NCBI GenBank assembly: GCA_943737045.1
Contig: CALSFV010000218.1
Location: forward strand, 1,382,658-1,446,657
DNA length: 64,000 bases
Direction of reading: 5' to 3'
DNA from: Parapristionchus giblindavisi
Taxonomy: Eukaryota; Nematoda; Chromadorea; Rhabditida; Diplogasteridae
The translations under genes and the position numbers were made by a program. Numbering within the stretch: the stretch's first letter is position 1; every line of letters begins with the position of its first letter. The notes under the pieces were generated by a model that saw only the letters and a program-made list of their open reading frames with translations, was not told the origin of the DNA and did not search any database. Below, piece by piece: positions 11,001 to 24,070 of the stretch.

Positions 11001-11481
11001 TTTGCTCTTTCGTTTGGTATATGACACGCTGGGTCTAGCAGAAAATTTTTCATGTCAGGTATTCTTTTGGTCTTATCAAAGTGAAAGCTACTTTTGTACT
11101 TTAGGCATTGTGGAATCAACACAAGATTACAATTTGACATGAACTGAAGTGTAGACTATTCAGAATTTTTTGCTCTTTCACGTGGTATATGCTACGATAA
11201 GTTTAGATTAAATATTGGCGTGACACGAATTCTTTAATGCTAAAAATGCATCGTTCAATGTTGTTAATTCGGCTGGAGCGGCCGTTGTTCAACATGGAAC
11301 GTTGCAAAATACTCAGAATTTTTTGCTCTTTCGTTTGGTATATGACACGCTTTGTCTAGCAGAAAATTTTTCATGTCAGGTATTCTTTTGGTCTTATCAG
11401 AGTGAAAGCTACTTTTGTAATTTGGGCATTGTGGAATCAACACAAGATTACAGTTTGACATGAACTGAAGTGTAGATTATT
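5062..11481 (+). repeat. SatA higher-order region with A-B-C trimers (963 bp)
   Basis: Three diverged subtypes alternate here. A has ggcgtgtcacg and ttcggttgg. B has gacgtgccacg, attgccgaaaatgcataattc, and half-B changes such as tcaaagtg and caatttgac. C has ggcgtgacacg and gcatcgttc. From 5062 the order is A B C, A B C, A B' C, then A/B hybrid, C, A B B' C, A B C, B C, and A at 11482. Type B' carries tacgtttcgataaagc. The unit at 7951 has an A-type first half and a B-type second half, a visible exchange product. Confidence 0.85.
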
Positions 11482-13087
11482 CAGAATTTTTTGCTCTTTC
11501 ACGTGGTATATGCTACGATAAGTTTAGATTAAATATTGGCGTGTCACGAATTCTTTAATGCTAAAAATGCATGGTTCAATGTTGTTAATTCGGTTGGAGC
11601 GGCCGTTGTTCAACATGGAACGTTGCAAAATACTCAGAATTTTTTGCTCTTTCGTTTGGTATATGACACGCTGGGTCTAGCAGAAAATTTTTCATGTCAG
11701 GTATTCTTTTGGTCTTATCAGAGTGAAAGCTACTTTTGTACTTTGGGCATTGTGGAATCAACACAAGATTACAGTTTGACATGAACTGAAGTATAGATTA
11801 TTCAGAATTTTTTGCTCTTTCACGTGGTATATACTACGATAAGTTTAGATTAAATATTGGCGTGTCACGAATTATTTAATGCTAAAAATGCATGGTTCAA
11901 TGTTGTTAATTCGGCCGGAGCGGCCGTTGTTCAACATGGAACGTTGCAAAATACTCAGAATTTTTTGCTCTTTCGTTTGGTATATGACACGCTGGGTCTA
12001 GCAGAAACTTTTTCATGTCAGGTATTCTTTTGGTCTTATCAGAATGAAAGCTACTTTTGTACTTTAGGCATTGTGGAATCAACACAAGATTACAGTTTGA
12101 CTTGAACTGAAGTGTAGATTATTCAGATTTTTTTTGCTCTTTCACGTGGTATATGCTACGATACGTTTCGATAAAGCATTGACGTGCCACGAATTCTTTA
12201 TTGCCGAAAATGCATAATTCAATTTTGTTAATTCGGCTGAAGTGGCCGTTGTTCAACATAGGAACGTGCAAAGTACTCAGAATTTTTTGCTCTTTCGTTT
12301 GGTATATGACACGCTGGGTCTAGCAGAAAATTTTTCATGTCAGGTATTCTTTTGCTCTTATCAAAGTGAAAGCTACTTTTGTACTTTGGGCATTGTGGAA
12401 TCAACACAAGATTACAGTTTGACATGAACTGAAGTGTAGATTATTCAGAATTTTTTGCTCTTTCACGTGGTATATACTACGATAAGTTTAGATTAAATAT
12501 AGGCGAGTCACGAATTATTTAATGCTAAAAATGCATGGTTCAATGTTGTTAATTCGGCCGGAGCGGCCGTTGTTCAACATGGAACGTTGCAAAATACTCA
12601 GAATTTTTTGCTCTTTCGTTTGGTATATGACACGCTGGGTCTAGCAGAAACTTTTTAATGTCAGGTATTCTTTTGGTCTTATCAGAGTGAAAGCTACTTT
12701 TGTACTTTAGGCATTGTGGAATCAACACAAGATTACAGTTTGACATGAACTGAAGTGTAGACTATTCAGAATTTTTTGCTCTTTCACGTGGTATATGCTA
12801 CGATAAGTTTAGATTAAATATTGGCGTGACACGAATTCTTTAATGCTAAAAATGCATCGTTCAATGTTGTTAATTCGGCTGGAGCGGCCGTTGTTCAACA
12901 TGGAACGTTGCAAAATACTCAGAATTTTTTGCTCTTTCGTTTGGTATATGACACGCTGGGTCTAGCAGAAAATTTTTCATGTCAGGTATTCTTTTGGTCT
13001 TATCAGAGTGAAAGCTACTTTTGTAATTTGGGCATTGTGGAATCAACACAAGATTACAGTTTGACATGAACTGAAGTGTAGACTATT

Positions 13088-15013
13088 CAGAATTTTTTGC
13101 TCTTTCAAGTGGTATATGCTACGATAAGTTTAGATTAAATATTGGCGTGACACGAATTCTTTAATGCTAAAAATGCATCGTTCAATGTTGTTAATTCGGC
13201 TGGAGCGGCCGTTGTTCAACATGGAACGTTGCAAAATACTCAGAATTTTTTGCTCTTTCGTTTGGTATATGACACGCTGGGTCTAGCAGAAAATTTTTCA
13301 TGACAGGTTTTCTTTTGGTCTTATCAGAGTGAAAGCTACTTTTGTACTTTGGGCATTGTGGAATCAACACAAGATTACAGTTTGACATGAACTGAAGTGT
13401 AGATTATTCAGAATTTTTTGCTCTTTCACGTGGTATATGCTACGATAAGTTTAGATTAAATATTGGCGTGTCACGAATTCTTTAATGCTAAAAATGCATG
13501 GTTCAATGTTGTTAATTCGGCTGGAGCGGCCGTTGTTCAACATGGAACGTTGCAAAATACTCAGAATTTTTTGCTCTTTCGTTTGGTATATGACACGCTG
13601 GGTCTAGCAGAAAATTTTTCATGACAGGTATTCTTTTGGTCTTATCAGAGTGAAAGCTACTTTTGTACTTTGGGCATTGTGGAATCAACACAAGATTACA
13701 GTTTGACATGAACTGAAGTGTAGATTATTCAGAATTTTTTGCTCTTTCACGTGGTATATACTACGATAAGTTTAGATTAAATATTGGCGTGTCACGAATT
13801 ATTTAATGCTAAAAATGCATGGTTCAATGTTGTTAATTCGGCCGGAGCGGCCGTTGTTCAACATGGAACGTTGCAAAATACTCAGAATTTTTTGCTCTTT
13901 CGTTTGGTATATGACACGCTGGGTCTAGCAGAAACTTTTTCATGTCAGGTATTCTTTTGCTCTTATCAAAGTGAAAGCTACTTTTGTACTTTGGGCATTG
14001 TGGAATCAACACAAGATTACAGTTTGACATGAACTGAAGTGTAGATTATTCAGATTTTTTTGCTCTTTCACGTGGTATATGCTACGATAAGTTTAGATTA
14101 AATATTGGCGTGTCACGAATTCTTTAATGCTAAAAATGCATGGTTCAATGTTGTTAATTCGGCTGGAGCGGCCGTTGTTCAACATGGAACGTTGCAAAAT
14201 ACTCAGAATTTTTTGCTCTTTCGTTTGGTATATGACACGCTGGGTCTAGCAGAAAATTTTTCATGACAGGTTTTCTTTTGGTCTTATCAGAGTGAAAGCT
14301 ACTTTTGTACTTTGGGCATTGTGGAATCAACACAAGATTACAGTTTGACATGAACTGAAGTGTAGATTATTCAGAATTTTTTGCTCTTTCACGTGGTATA
14401 TGCTACGATAAGTTTAGATTAAATATTGGCGTGTCACGAATTCTTTAATGCTAAAAATGCATGGTTCAATGTTGTTAATTCGGCTGGAGCGGCCGTTGTT
14501 CAACATGGAACGTTGCAAAATACTCAGAATTTTTTGCTCTTTCGTTTGGTATATGACACGCTGGGTCTAGCAGAAAATTTTTCATGACAGGTATTCTTTT
14601 GGTCTTATCAGAGTGAAAGCTACTTTTGTACTTTGGGCATTGTGGAATCAACACAAGATTACAGTTTGACATGAACTCAAGTGTAGATTATTCAGAATTT
14701 TTTGCTCTTTCACGTGGTATATGCTACGATAAGCTTAGATTAAATATTGACGTGTCACGAATTCTTTAATGCTAAAAATGCATGGTTCAATGTTGTTAAT
14801 TCGGCTGGAGCGGCCGTTGTTCAACATGGAACGTTGCAAAATACTCAGAATTTTTGCTCTTTCGTTTGGTATATGACACGCTGGGTCTAGCAGAAAATTT
14901 TTCATGTCAGGTATTCTTTTGGTCTTATCAGAGTGAAAGCTACTTTTGTACTTTGGGCATTGTGGAATCAACACAAGATTACAGTTTGACATGAACTGAA
15001 GTGTAGATTATTC
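13088..15013 (+). repeat. SatA block with a second 963-bp periodicity
   Basis: Units with 'catgacaggttttctttt' (near 13300 and 14263) and with 'catgacaggtattc' (near 13620 and 14583) recur 963 bp apart, and the intervening unit (near 13784) has aattatttaatg and ggccggagc. Near 14850 and 15490 two monomers lack one T in the second T-tract, sharing a private deletion 641 bp apart. Both show local block copying after the variant arose. Confidence 0.75.
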
Positions 15014-16937
15014 AGAATTTTTTGCTCTTTCACGTGGTATATGCTACGATAAGTTTAGATTAAATATTGGCGTGTCACGAATTCTTTAATGCTAAAAATG
15101 CATGGTTCAATGTTGTTAATTCGGCTGGAGCGGCCGTTGTTCAACATGGAACGTTGCAAAATACTCAGAATGTTTTGCTCTTTCGTTTGGTATATGACAC
15201 GCTGGGTCTAGCAGAAAATTTTTCATGACAGGTAATCTTTTGGTCTTATCAGAGTGAAAGCTACTTTTGTACTTTGGGCATTGTGGAATCAACACAAGAT
15301 TACAGTTTGACATGAACTGAAGTGTAGATTATTCAGAATTTTTTGCTCTTTCACGTGGTATATGCTACGATAAGTTTAGATTAAATATTGGCGTGTCACG
15401 AATTCTTTAATGCTAAATATGCATGGTTCAATGTTGTTAATTCGGCTGGAGCGGCCGTTGTTCAACATGGAACGTTGCAAAATACTCAGAATTTTTGCTC
15501 TTTCGTTTGGTATATGACACGCTGGGTCTAGCAGAAAATTTTTCATGTCAGGTATTCTTTTGGTCTTATCAGAGTGAAAGCTACTTTTGTACTTTGGGCA
15601 TTGTGGAATCAACACAAGATTACAGTTTGACATGAACTGAAGTGTAGATTATTCAGAATTTTTTGCTCTTTCACGTGGTATATGCTACGATAAGTTTAGA
15701 TTAAATATTGACGTGCCACGAATTCTTTATTGCCGAAAATGCATAATTCAATTTTGTTAATTCGGCTGAAGTGGCCGTTGTTCAACATAGGAACGTGCAA
15801 AGTACTCAGAATTTTTTGCTCTTTCGTTTGGTATATGACACGCTGGGTCTAGCAGAAAATTTTTCATGCCAGGTATTCTTTTGGTCTTATCAAAGTGAAA
15901 GCTACTTTTGTACTTTAGGCATTGTGGAATCAACACAAGATTACAATTTGACATGAACTGAAGTGTAGACTATTCAGAATTTTTTGCTCTTTCACGTGGT
16001 ATATGCTACGATAAGTTTAGATTAAATATTGGCGTGACACGAATTCTTTAATGCTAAAAATGCATCGTTCAATGTTGTTAATTCTGCTGGAGCGGCCGTT
16101 GTTCAACATGGAACGTTGCAAAATACTCAGAATTTTTTGCTCTTTCGTTTGGTATATGACACGCTGGGTCTAGCAGAAAATTTTTCATGTCAGGTATTCT
16201 TTTGGTCTTATCAGAGTGAAAGCTACTTTTGTAATTTGGGCATTGTGGAATCAACACAAGATTACAGTTTGACATGAACTGAAGTGTAGATTATTCAGAA
16301 TTTTTTGCTCTTTCACGTGGTATATGCTACGATAAGTTTAGATTAAATATTGGCGTGTCACGAATTCTTTAATGCTAAAAATGCATGGTTCAATGTTGTT
16401 AATTCGGCTGAAGTGGCCGTTGTTCAACATAGGAACGTGCAAAGTACTCAGAATTTTTTGCTCTTTCGTTTGGTATATGACACGCTGGGTCTAGCAGAAA
16501 ATTTTTCATGTCAGGTATTCTTTTGGTCTTATCAAAGTGAAAGCTACTTTTGTACTTAGGGCATTGTGGAATCAACACAAGATTACAGTTTGACATGAAC
16601 TGAAGTGTAGATTATTCAGAATTTTTTGCTCTTTCACGTGGTATATGCTACGATAAGTTTAGATTAAATATTGGCGTGTCACGAATTCTTTAATGATAAA
16701 AATGCATGGTTCAATGTTGTTAATTCGGCTGGAGCGGCCATTGTTCAAAATGGAACGTTGCAAAATACTCAGAATTTTTTGCTCTTTCGTTTGGTATATG
16801 ACACGCTGGGTCTAGCAGAAAATTTTTCATGTCAGGTATTCTTTTGGTCTTATCAGAGTGAAAGCTACTTTTGTACTTTGGGCATTGTGGAATCAACACA
16901 AGATTACAGTTTGACATGAACTGAAGTGTGGATTATT

Positions 16938-17411
16938 CAGAATTTTTTGCTCTTTCACGTGGTATATGCTACGATAAGTTTAGATTAAATATTGGCGTGT
17001 CACGAATTCTTTAATGCTAAAAATGCATGGTTCAATGTTGTTAATTCGGCTGGAGCGGCCGTTGTTCAACATGGAACGTTGCAAAATACTCAGAATTTTT
17101 TGCTCTTTCGTTTGGTATATGCTACGATACGTTTCGATAAAGCATTGACGTGCCACGAATTCTTTATTGCCGAAAATGCATAATTCAATTTTGTTAATTC
17201 GGCTGAAGTGGCCGTTGTTCAACATAGGAACGTGCAAAGTACTCAGAATTTTTTGCTCTTTCGTTTGGTATATGACACGCTGGGTCTAGCAGAAAATTTT
17301 TCATGTCAGGTATTCTTTTGGTCTTATCAGAGTGAAAGCTACTTTTGTAATTTGGGCATTGTGGAATCAACACAAGATTACAGTTTGACATGAACTGAAG
17401 TGTAGATTATT
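16938..17411 (+). repeat. Composite 474-bp SatA unit 1 (monomer plus extra half-monomer)
   Basis: A standard half A runs into the start of half B (cagaattttttgctctttcgtttggtatatg) and then switches at 'ggtatatg' into the half A of a B'-type monomer (ctacgatacgtttcgataaagc). The result is A-A'-B', with 153 bp more than a monomer. The switch lies in sequence shared by both halves, so recombination between the internal repeats is the simplest origin. Confidence 0.88.
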
Positions 17412-18053
17412 CAGAATTTTTTGCTCTTTCACGTGGTATATGCTACGATAAGTTTAGATTAAATATTGGCGTGTCACGAATTCTTTAATGCTAAAAATGC
17501 ATGGTTCAATGTTGTTAATTCGGCTGAAGTGGCCGTTGTTCAACATAGGAACGTGCAAAGTACTCAGAATTTTTTGCTCTTTCGTTTGGTATATGACACG
17601 CTGGGTCTAGCAGAAAATTTTTCATGTCAGGTATTCTTTTGGTCTTATCAAAGTGAAAGCTACTTTTGTACTTAGGGCATTGTGGAATCAACACAAGATT
17701 ACAGTTTGACATGAACTGAAGTGTAGATTATTCAGAATTTTTTGCTCTTTCACGTGGTATATGCTACGATAAGTTTAGATTAAATATTGGCGTGTCACGA
17801 ATTCTTTAATGATAAAAATGCATGGTTCAATGTTGTTAATTCGGCTGGAGCGGCCATTGTTCAAAATGGAACGTTGCAAAATACTCAGAATTTTTTGCTC
17901 TTTCGTTTGGTATATGACACGCTGGGTCTAGCAGAAAATTTTTCATGTCAGGTATTCTTTTGGTCTTATCAGAGTGAAAGCTACTTTTGTACTTTGGGCA
18001 TTGTGGAATCAACACAAGATTACAGTTTGACATGAACTGAAGTGTGGATTATT

Positions 18054-18527
18054 CAGAATTTTTTGCTCTTTCACGTGGTATATGCTACGATAAGTTTAGA
18101 TTAAATATTGGCGTGTCACGAATTCTTTAATGCTAAAAATGCATGGTTCAATGTTGTTAATTCGGCTGGAGCGGCCGTTGTTCAACATGGAACGTTGCAA
18201 AATACTCAGAATTTTTTGCTCTTTCGTTTGGTATATGCTACGATACGTTTCGATAAAGCATTGACGTGCCACGAATTCTTTATTGCCGAAAATGCATAAT
18301 TCAATTTTGTTAATTCGGCTGAAGTGGCCGTTGTTCAACATAGGAACGTGCAAAGTACTCAGAATTTTTTGCTCTTTCGTTTGGTATATGACACGCTGGG
18401 TCTAGCAGAAAATTTTTCATGTCAGGTATTCTTTTGGTCTTATCAAACTGAAAGCTACTTTTGTACTTTGGGCATTGTGGAATCAACACAAGATTACAGT
18501 TTGACATGAACTGAAGTGTAGATTATT
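18054..18527 (+). repeat. Composite 474-bp SatA unit 2
   Basis: It has the same structure and breakpoint as the unit at 16938-17411. It is its duplicate 1116 bp downstream, with small differences in half B (tcaaactg). Confidence 0.88.
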
Positions 18528-19811
18528 CAGAATTGTTTGCTCTTTCACGTGGTATATGCTACGATAAGTTTAGATTAAATATTGGCGTGTCACGAATTCT
18601 TTAATGCTAAAAATGCATGGTTCAATGTTGTTAATTCGGCTGAAGTGGTCGTTGTTCAACATAGGAACGTGCAAAGTACTCAGAATTTTTTGCTCTTTCG
18701 TTTGGTATATGACACGCTGGGTCTAGCAGAAAATTTTTCATGTCAGGTATTCTTTTGGTCTTATCAGAGTGAAAGCTACTTTTGTACTTTGGGCATTGTG
18801 GAATCAACACAAGATTACAGTTTGACATGAACTGAAGTGTAGATTATTCAGAATTTTTTGCTCTTTCACGTGGTATATGCTACGATAAGTTTAGATTAAA
18901 TATTGGCGTGTCACGAATTCTTTAATGCTAAAAATGCATGGTTCAATGTTGTTAATTCGGCTGGAGCGGCCGTTGTTCAACATGGAACGTTGCAAAATAC
19001 TCAGAATTTTTTGCTCTTTCGTTTGGTATATGACACGCTGGGTCTAGCAGAAAATTTTTCATGTCAGGTATTCTTTTGGTCTTATCAGAGTGAAAGCTAC
19101 TTTTGTACTTTGGGCATTGTGGAATCAACACAAGATTACAGTTTGACATGAACTGAAGTGTAGATTATTCAGAATTGTTTGCTCTTTCACGTGGTATATG
19201 CTACGATAAGTTTAGATTAAATATTGGCGTGTCACGAATTCTTTAATGCTAAAAATGCATGGTTCAATGTTGTTAATTCGGCTGAAGTGGTCGTTGTTCA
19301 ACATAGGAACGTGCAAAGTACTCAGAATTTTTTGCTCTTTCGTTTGGTATATGACACGCTGGGTCTAGCAGAAAATTTTTCATGTCAGGTATTCTTTTGG
19401 TCTTATCAGAGTGAAAGCTACTTTTGTACTTTGGGCATTGTGGAATCAACACAAGATTACAGTTTGACATGAACTGAAGTGTAGATTATTCAGAATTTTT
19501 TGCTCTTTCACGTGGTATATGCTACGATAAGTTTAGATTAAATATTGGCGTGTCACGAATTCTTTAATGCTAAAAATGCATGGTTCAATGTTGTTAATTC
19601 GGCTGGAGCGGCCGTTGTTCAACATGGAACGTTGCAAAATACTCAGAATTTTTTGCTCTTTCGTTTGGTATATGACACGCTGGGTCTAGCAGAAAATTTT
19701 TCATGTCAGGTATTCTTTTGGTCTTATCAGAGTGAAAGCTACTTTTGTACTTTGGGCATTGTGGAATCAACACAAGATTACAGTTTGACATGAACTGAAG
19801 TGTAGATTATT
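18528..19811 (+). repeat. Dimeric SatA block (642-bp periodicity)
   Basis: Two-monomer blocks repeat twice. A unit with 'cagaattgtttgctc' at its start and 'gaagtggtcgttg' (18528, 19170) alternates with a standard unit (18849, 19491). The 'gtggtcg' change is private to these two units, showing that the dimer was copied as a unit. Confidence 0.8.
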
Positions 19812-20132
19812 CAGAATTTTTTGCTCTTTCACGTGGTATATGCTACGATAAGTTTAGATTAAATATTGGCGTGTCACGAATTCTTTAATGATAAAAATGC
19901 ATGGTTCAATGTTGTTAATTCGGCTGGAGCGGCCATTGTTCAAAATGGAACGTTGCAAAATACTCAGAATTTTTTGCTCTTTCGTTTGGTTTATGACACG
20001 CTGGGTCTAGCAGAAAATTTTTCATGTCAGGTATTCTTTTGGTCTTATCAGAGTGAAAGCTACTTTTGTACTTTGGGCATTGTGGAATCAACACAAGATT
20101 ACAGTTTGACATGAACTGAAGTGTGAATTATT

Positions 20133-20606
20133 CAGAATTTTTTGCTCTTTCACGTGGTATATGCTACGATAAGTTTAGATTAAATATTGGCGTGTCACGA
20201 ATTCTTTAATGCTAAAAATGCATGGTTCAATGTTGTTAATTCGGCTGGAGCGGCCGTTGTTCAACATGGAACGTTGCAAAATACTCAGAATTTTTTGCTC
20301 TTTCGTTTGGTATATGCTACGATACGTTTCGATAAAGCATTGACGTGCCACGAATTCTTTATTGCCGAAAATGCATAATTCAATTTTGTTAATTCGGCTG
20401 AAGTGGCCGTTGTTCAACATAGGAACGTGCAAAGTACTCAGAATCTTTTGCTCTTTCGTTTGGTATATGACACGCTGGGTCTAGCAGAAAATTTTTCATG
20501 TCAGGTATTCTTTTGGTCTTATCAAAGTGAAAGCTACTTTTGTACTTTGGGCATTGTGGAATCAACACAAGATTACAGTTTGACATGAACTGAAGTGTAG
20601 ATTATT
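20133..20606 (+). repeat. Composite 474-bp SatA unit 3
   Basis: It has the same A-A'-B' structure and breakpoint at 'ggtatatg|ctacgatacg'. The preceding unit has 'ggtttatgacac' and 'gtgtgaattattc', markers shared with the unit before the composite at 21891. The two contexts are copies 1758 bp apart. Confidence 0.87.
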
Positions 20607-21890
20607 CAGAATTGTTTGCTCTTTCACGTGGTATATGCTACGATAAGTTTAGATTAAATATTGGCGTGTCACGAATTCTTTAATGCTAAAAATGCATGGT
20701 TCAATGTTGTTAATTCGGCTGAAGTGGCCGTTGTTCAACATAGGAACGTGCAAAGTACTCAGAATTTTTTGCTCTTTCGTTTGGTATATGACACGCTGGG
20801 TCTAGCAGAAAATTATTCATGTCAGGTATTCTTTTGGTCTTATCAGAGTGAAAGCTACTTTTGTACTTTGGGCATTGTGGAATCAACACAAGATTACAGT
20901 TTGACATGAACTGAAGTGTAGATTATTCAGAATTTTTTGCTCTTTCACGTGGTATATGCTACGATAAGTTTAGATTAAATATTGGCGTGTCACGAATTCT
21001 TTAATGCTAAAAATGCATGGTTCAATGTTGTTAATTCGGCTGGAGCGGCCGTTGTTCAACATGGAACGTTGCAAAATACTCAGAATTTTTTGCTCTTTCG
21101 TTTGGTATATGACACGCTGGGTCTAGCAGAAAATTTTTCATGTCAGGTATTCTTTTGGTCTTATCAGAGTGAAAGCTACTTTTGTACTTTGGGCATTGTG
21201 GAATCAACACAAGATTACAGTGTGACATGAACTGAAGTGTAGATTATTCAGAATTTTTTGCTCTTTCACGTGGTATATGCTACGATAAGTTTAGATTAAA
21301 TATTGGCGTGTCACGAATTCTTTAATGATAAAAATGCATGGTTCAATGTTGTTAATTCGGCTGGAGCGGCCATTGTTCAAAATGGAACGTTGCAAAATAC
21401 TCAGAATTTTTTGCTCTTTCGTTTGGTATATGACACGCTGGGTCTAGCAGAAAATTTTTCATGTCAGGTATTCTTTTGGTCTTATCAGAGTGAAAGCTAC
21501 TTTTGTACTTTGGGCATTGTGGAATCAACACAAGATTACAGTTTGACATGAACTGAAGTGTAGATTATTCAGAATTTTTTGCTCTTTCACGTGGTATATG
21601 CTACGATAAGTTTAGATTAAATATTGGCGTGTCACGAATTCTTTAATGATAAAAATGCATGGTTCAATGTTGTTAATTCGGCTGGAGCGGCCATTGTTCA
21701 AAATGGAACGTTGCAAAATACTCAGAATTTTTTGCTCTTTCGTTTGGTTTATGACACGCTGGGTCTAGCAGAAAATTTTTCATGTCAGGTATTCTTTTGG
21801 TCTTATCAGAGTGAAAGCTACTTTTGTACTTTGGGCATTGTGGAATCAACACAAGATTACAGTTTGACATGAACTGAAGTGTGAATTATT

Positions 21891-22364
21891 CAGAATTTTT
21901 TGCTCTTTCACGTGGTATATGCTACGATAAGTTTAGATTAAATATTGGCGTGTCACGAATTCTTTAATGCTAAAAATGCATGGTTCAATGTTGTTAATTC
22001 GGCTGGAGCGGCCGTTGTTCAACATGGAACGTTGCAAAATACTCAGAATTTTTTGCTCTTTCGTTTGGTATATGCTACGATACGTTTCGATAAAGCATTG
22101 ACGTGCCACGAATTCTTTATTGCCGAAAATGCATAATTCAATTTTGTTAATTCGGCTGAAGTGGCCGTTGTTCAACATAGGAACGTGCAAAGTACTCAGA
22201 ATTTTTTGCTCTTTCGTTTGGTATATGACACGCTGGGTCTAGCAGAAAATTTTTCATGTCAGGTATTCTTTTGGTCTTATCAAAGTGAAAGCTACTTTTG
22301 TACTTTGGGCATTGTGGAATCAACACAAGATTACAGTTTGACATGAACTGAAGTGTAGATTATT
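21891..22364 (+). repeat. Composite 474-bp SatA unit 4
   Basis: This is the copy of composite unit 3, 1758 bp downstream, preceded by the same 'ggtttatgac' and 'gtgtgaatt' variants. It lacks the 'cagaatcttttgc' substitution of unit 3. Confidence 0.87.
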
Positions 22365-22685
22365 CAGAATTGTTTGCTCTTTCACGTGGTATATGCTACG
22401 ATAAGTTTAGATTAAATATTGGCGTGTCACGAATTCTTTAATGCTAAAAATGCATGGTTCAATGTTGTTAATTCGGCTGAAGTGGCCGTTGTTCAACATA
22501 GGAACGTGCAAAGTACTCAGAATTTTTTGCTCTTTCGTTTGGTATATGACACGCTGGGTCTAGCAGAAAATTTTTCATGTCAGGTATTCTTTTGGTCTTA
22601 TCAAAGTGAAAGCTACTTTTGTACTTTGGGCATTGTGGAATCAACACAAGATTACAGTTTGACATGAACTGAAGTGTAGATTATT

Positions 22686-23158
22686 CAGAATTGTTTGCTC
22701 TTTCACGTGGTATATGCTACGATAAGTTTAGATTAAATATTGGCGTGTCACGAATTCTTTAATGCTAAAAATGCATGGTTCAATGTTGTTAATTCGGCTG
22801 GAGCGGCCGTTGTTCAACATGGAACGTTGCAAAATACTCAGAATTTTTTGCTCTTTCGTTTGGTATATGCACGATACGTTTCGATAAAGCATTGACGTGC
22901 CACGAATTCTTTATTGCCGAAAATGCATAATTCAATTTTGTTAATTCGGCTGAAGTGGCCGTTGTTCAACATAGGAACGTGCAAAGTACTCAGAATTGTT
23001 TGCTCTTTCGTTTGGTATATGACACGCTGGGTCTAGCAGAAAATTTTTCATGTCAGGTATTCTTTTGGTCTTATCAGAGTGAAAGCTACTTTTGTACTTT
23101 GGGCATTGTGGAATCAACACAAGATTACAGTTTGACATGAACTGAAGTGTAGATTATT
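22686..23158 (+). repeat. Composite SatA unit 5 (473 bp)
   Basis: It has the same fusion, but the breakpoint reads 'ggtatatgcacgatacg', one base shorter than the others (ggtatatgctacg). It follows the previous composite with only one monomer between, unlike the earlier ones. Confidence 0.85.
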
Positions 23159-23479
23159 CAGAATTTTTTGCTCTTTCACGTGGTATATGCTACGATAAGT
23201 TTAGATTAAATATTGGCGTGTCACGAATTCTTTAATGCTAAAAATGCATGGTTCAATGTTGTTAATTCGGCTGGAGCGGCCGTTGTTCAACATGGAACGT
23301 TGCAAAATACTCAGAATTTTTTGCTCTTTCGTTTGGTATATGACACGCTGGGTCTAGCAGAAAAGTTTTCATGTCAGGTATTCTTTTGGTCTTATCAGAG
23401 TGAAAGCTACTTTTGTACTTTGGGCATTGTGGAATCAACACAAGATTACAGTTTGACATGAACTGAAGTGTAGATTATT

Positions 23480-24070
23480 CAGAATTTTTTGCTCTTTCAC
23501 GTGGTATATGCTACGATAAGTTTAGATTAAAGGGAGCGCAACCTCACTCAATGGTCTCTTGGACGCGCAATGCTCTCTCGTTGTTAGAGAACAGAAAAAA
23601 AGTGTGCGCAATGAAGAGACCATTGAGTGAGGTAACGTTCCCTTTAAATATTGGCGTGTCACGAATTCTTTAATGCTAAAAATGCATGGTTCAATGTTGT
23701 TAATTCGGCTGGAGCGGCCGTTGTTCAACATGGAACGTTGCAAAATACTCAGAATTTTTTGCTCTTTCGTTTGGTATATGCTATGATACGTTTCGATAAA
23801 GCATTGACGTGCCACGAATTCTTTATTGCCGAAAATGCATAATTCAATTTTGTTAATTCGGCTGAAGTGGCCGTTGTTCAACATAGGAACGTGCAAAGTA
23901 CTCAGAATTTTTTGCTCTTTCGTTTGGTATATGACACGCTGGGTCTAGCAGAAAATTTTTCATGTCAGGTATTCTTTTGGTCTTATCAGAGTGAAAGCTA
24001 CTTTTGTACTTTGGGCATTGTGGAATCAACACAAGATTACAGTTTGACATGAACTGAAGTGTAGATTATT
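23480..24070 (+). repeat. Composite SatA unit 6, carrying the TTAA MITE
   Basis: This is a composite A-A'-B' unit whose first half A is interrupted by the 113-bp element at 23531. Without the element and one TTAA it measures 474 bp. Its breakpoint has 'ggtatatgctatgatacg', a C-to-T change shared with unit 7. Confidence 0.87.
23531..23643. mobile_element. 113-bp MITE with TTAA target duplication (piggyBac-like), copy 1
   Basis: The SatA sequence 'agattaaatattgg' is split at its TTAA. TTAA lies on both sides (23527-23530 and 23644-23647), and removing the element plus one TTAA restores the normal monomer. The ends form 30-bp terminal inverted repeats, 23531-23560 and 23614-23643, matching at 27 of 30 positions and beginning aggga. 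The 53-bp middle has no open frame and repeats the motif gcgcaatg. TTAA duplication is the hallmark of piggyBac-type transposition, and the size suggests a non-autonomous derivative. The family is inferred from the duplication, not from recognised ends. Confidence 0.88.

Larger units (their letters stand above)
16296..18527 (+). repeat. Tandem duplication of an 1116-bp SatA block
   Basis: Copy 1 is 16296-17411 and copy 2 is 17412-18527. Each contains a unit with acttagggc, a unit with aatgataaaaatg and caaaatgg, and a 474-bp composite unit. The copies differ at a few positions, such as gtaatttggg near 17347 against gtactttggg near 18463, and tcaaactg in copy 2 only. The block is three monomers plus one half-monomer (3 x 321 + 153). 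Confidence 0.88.
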
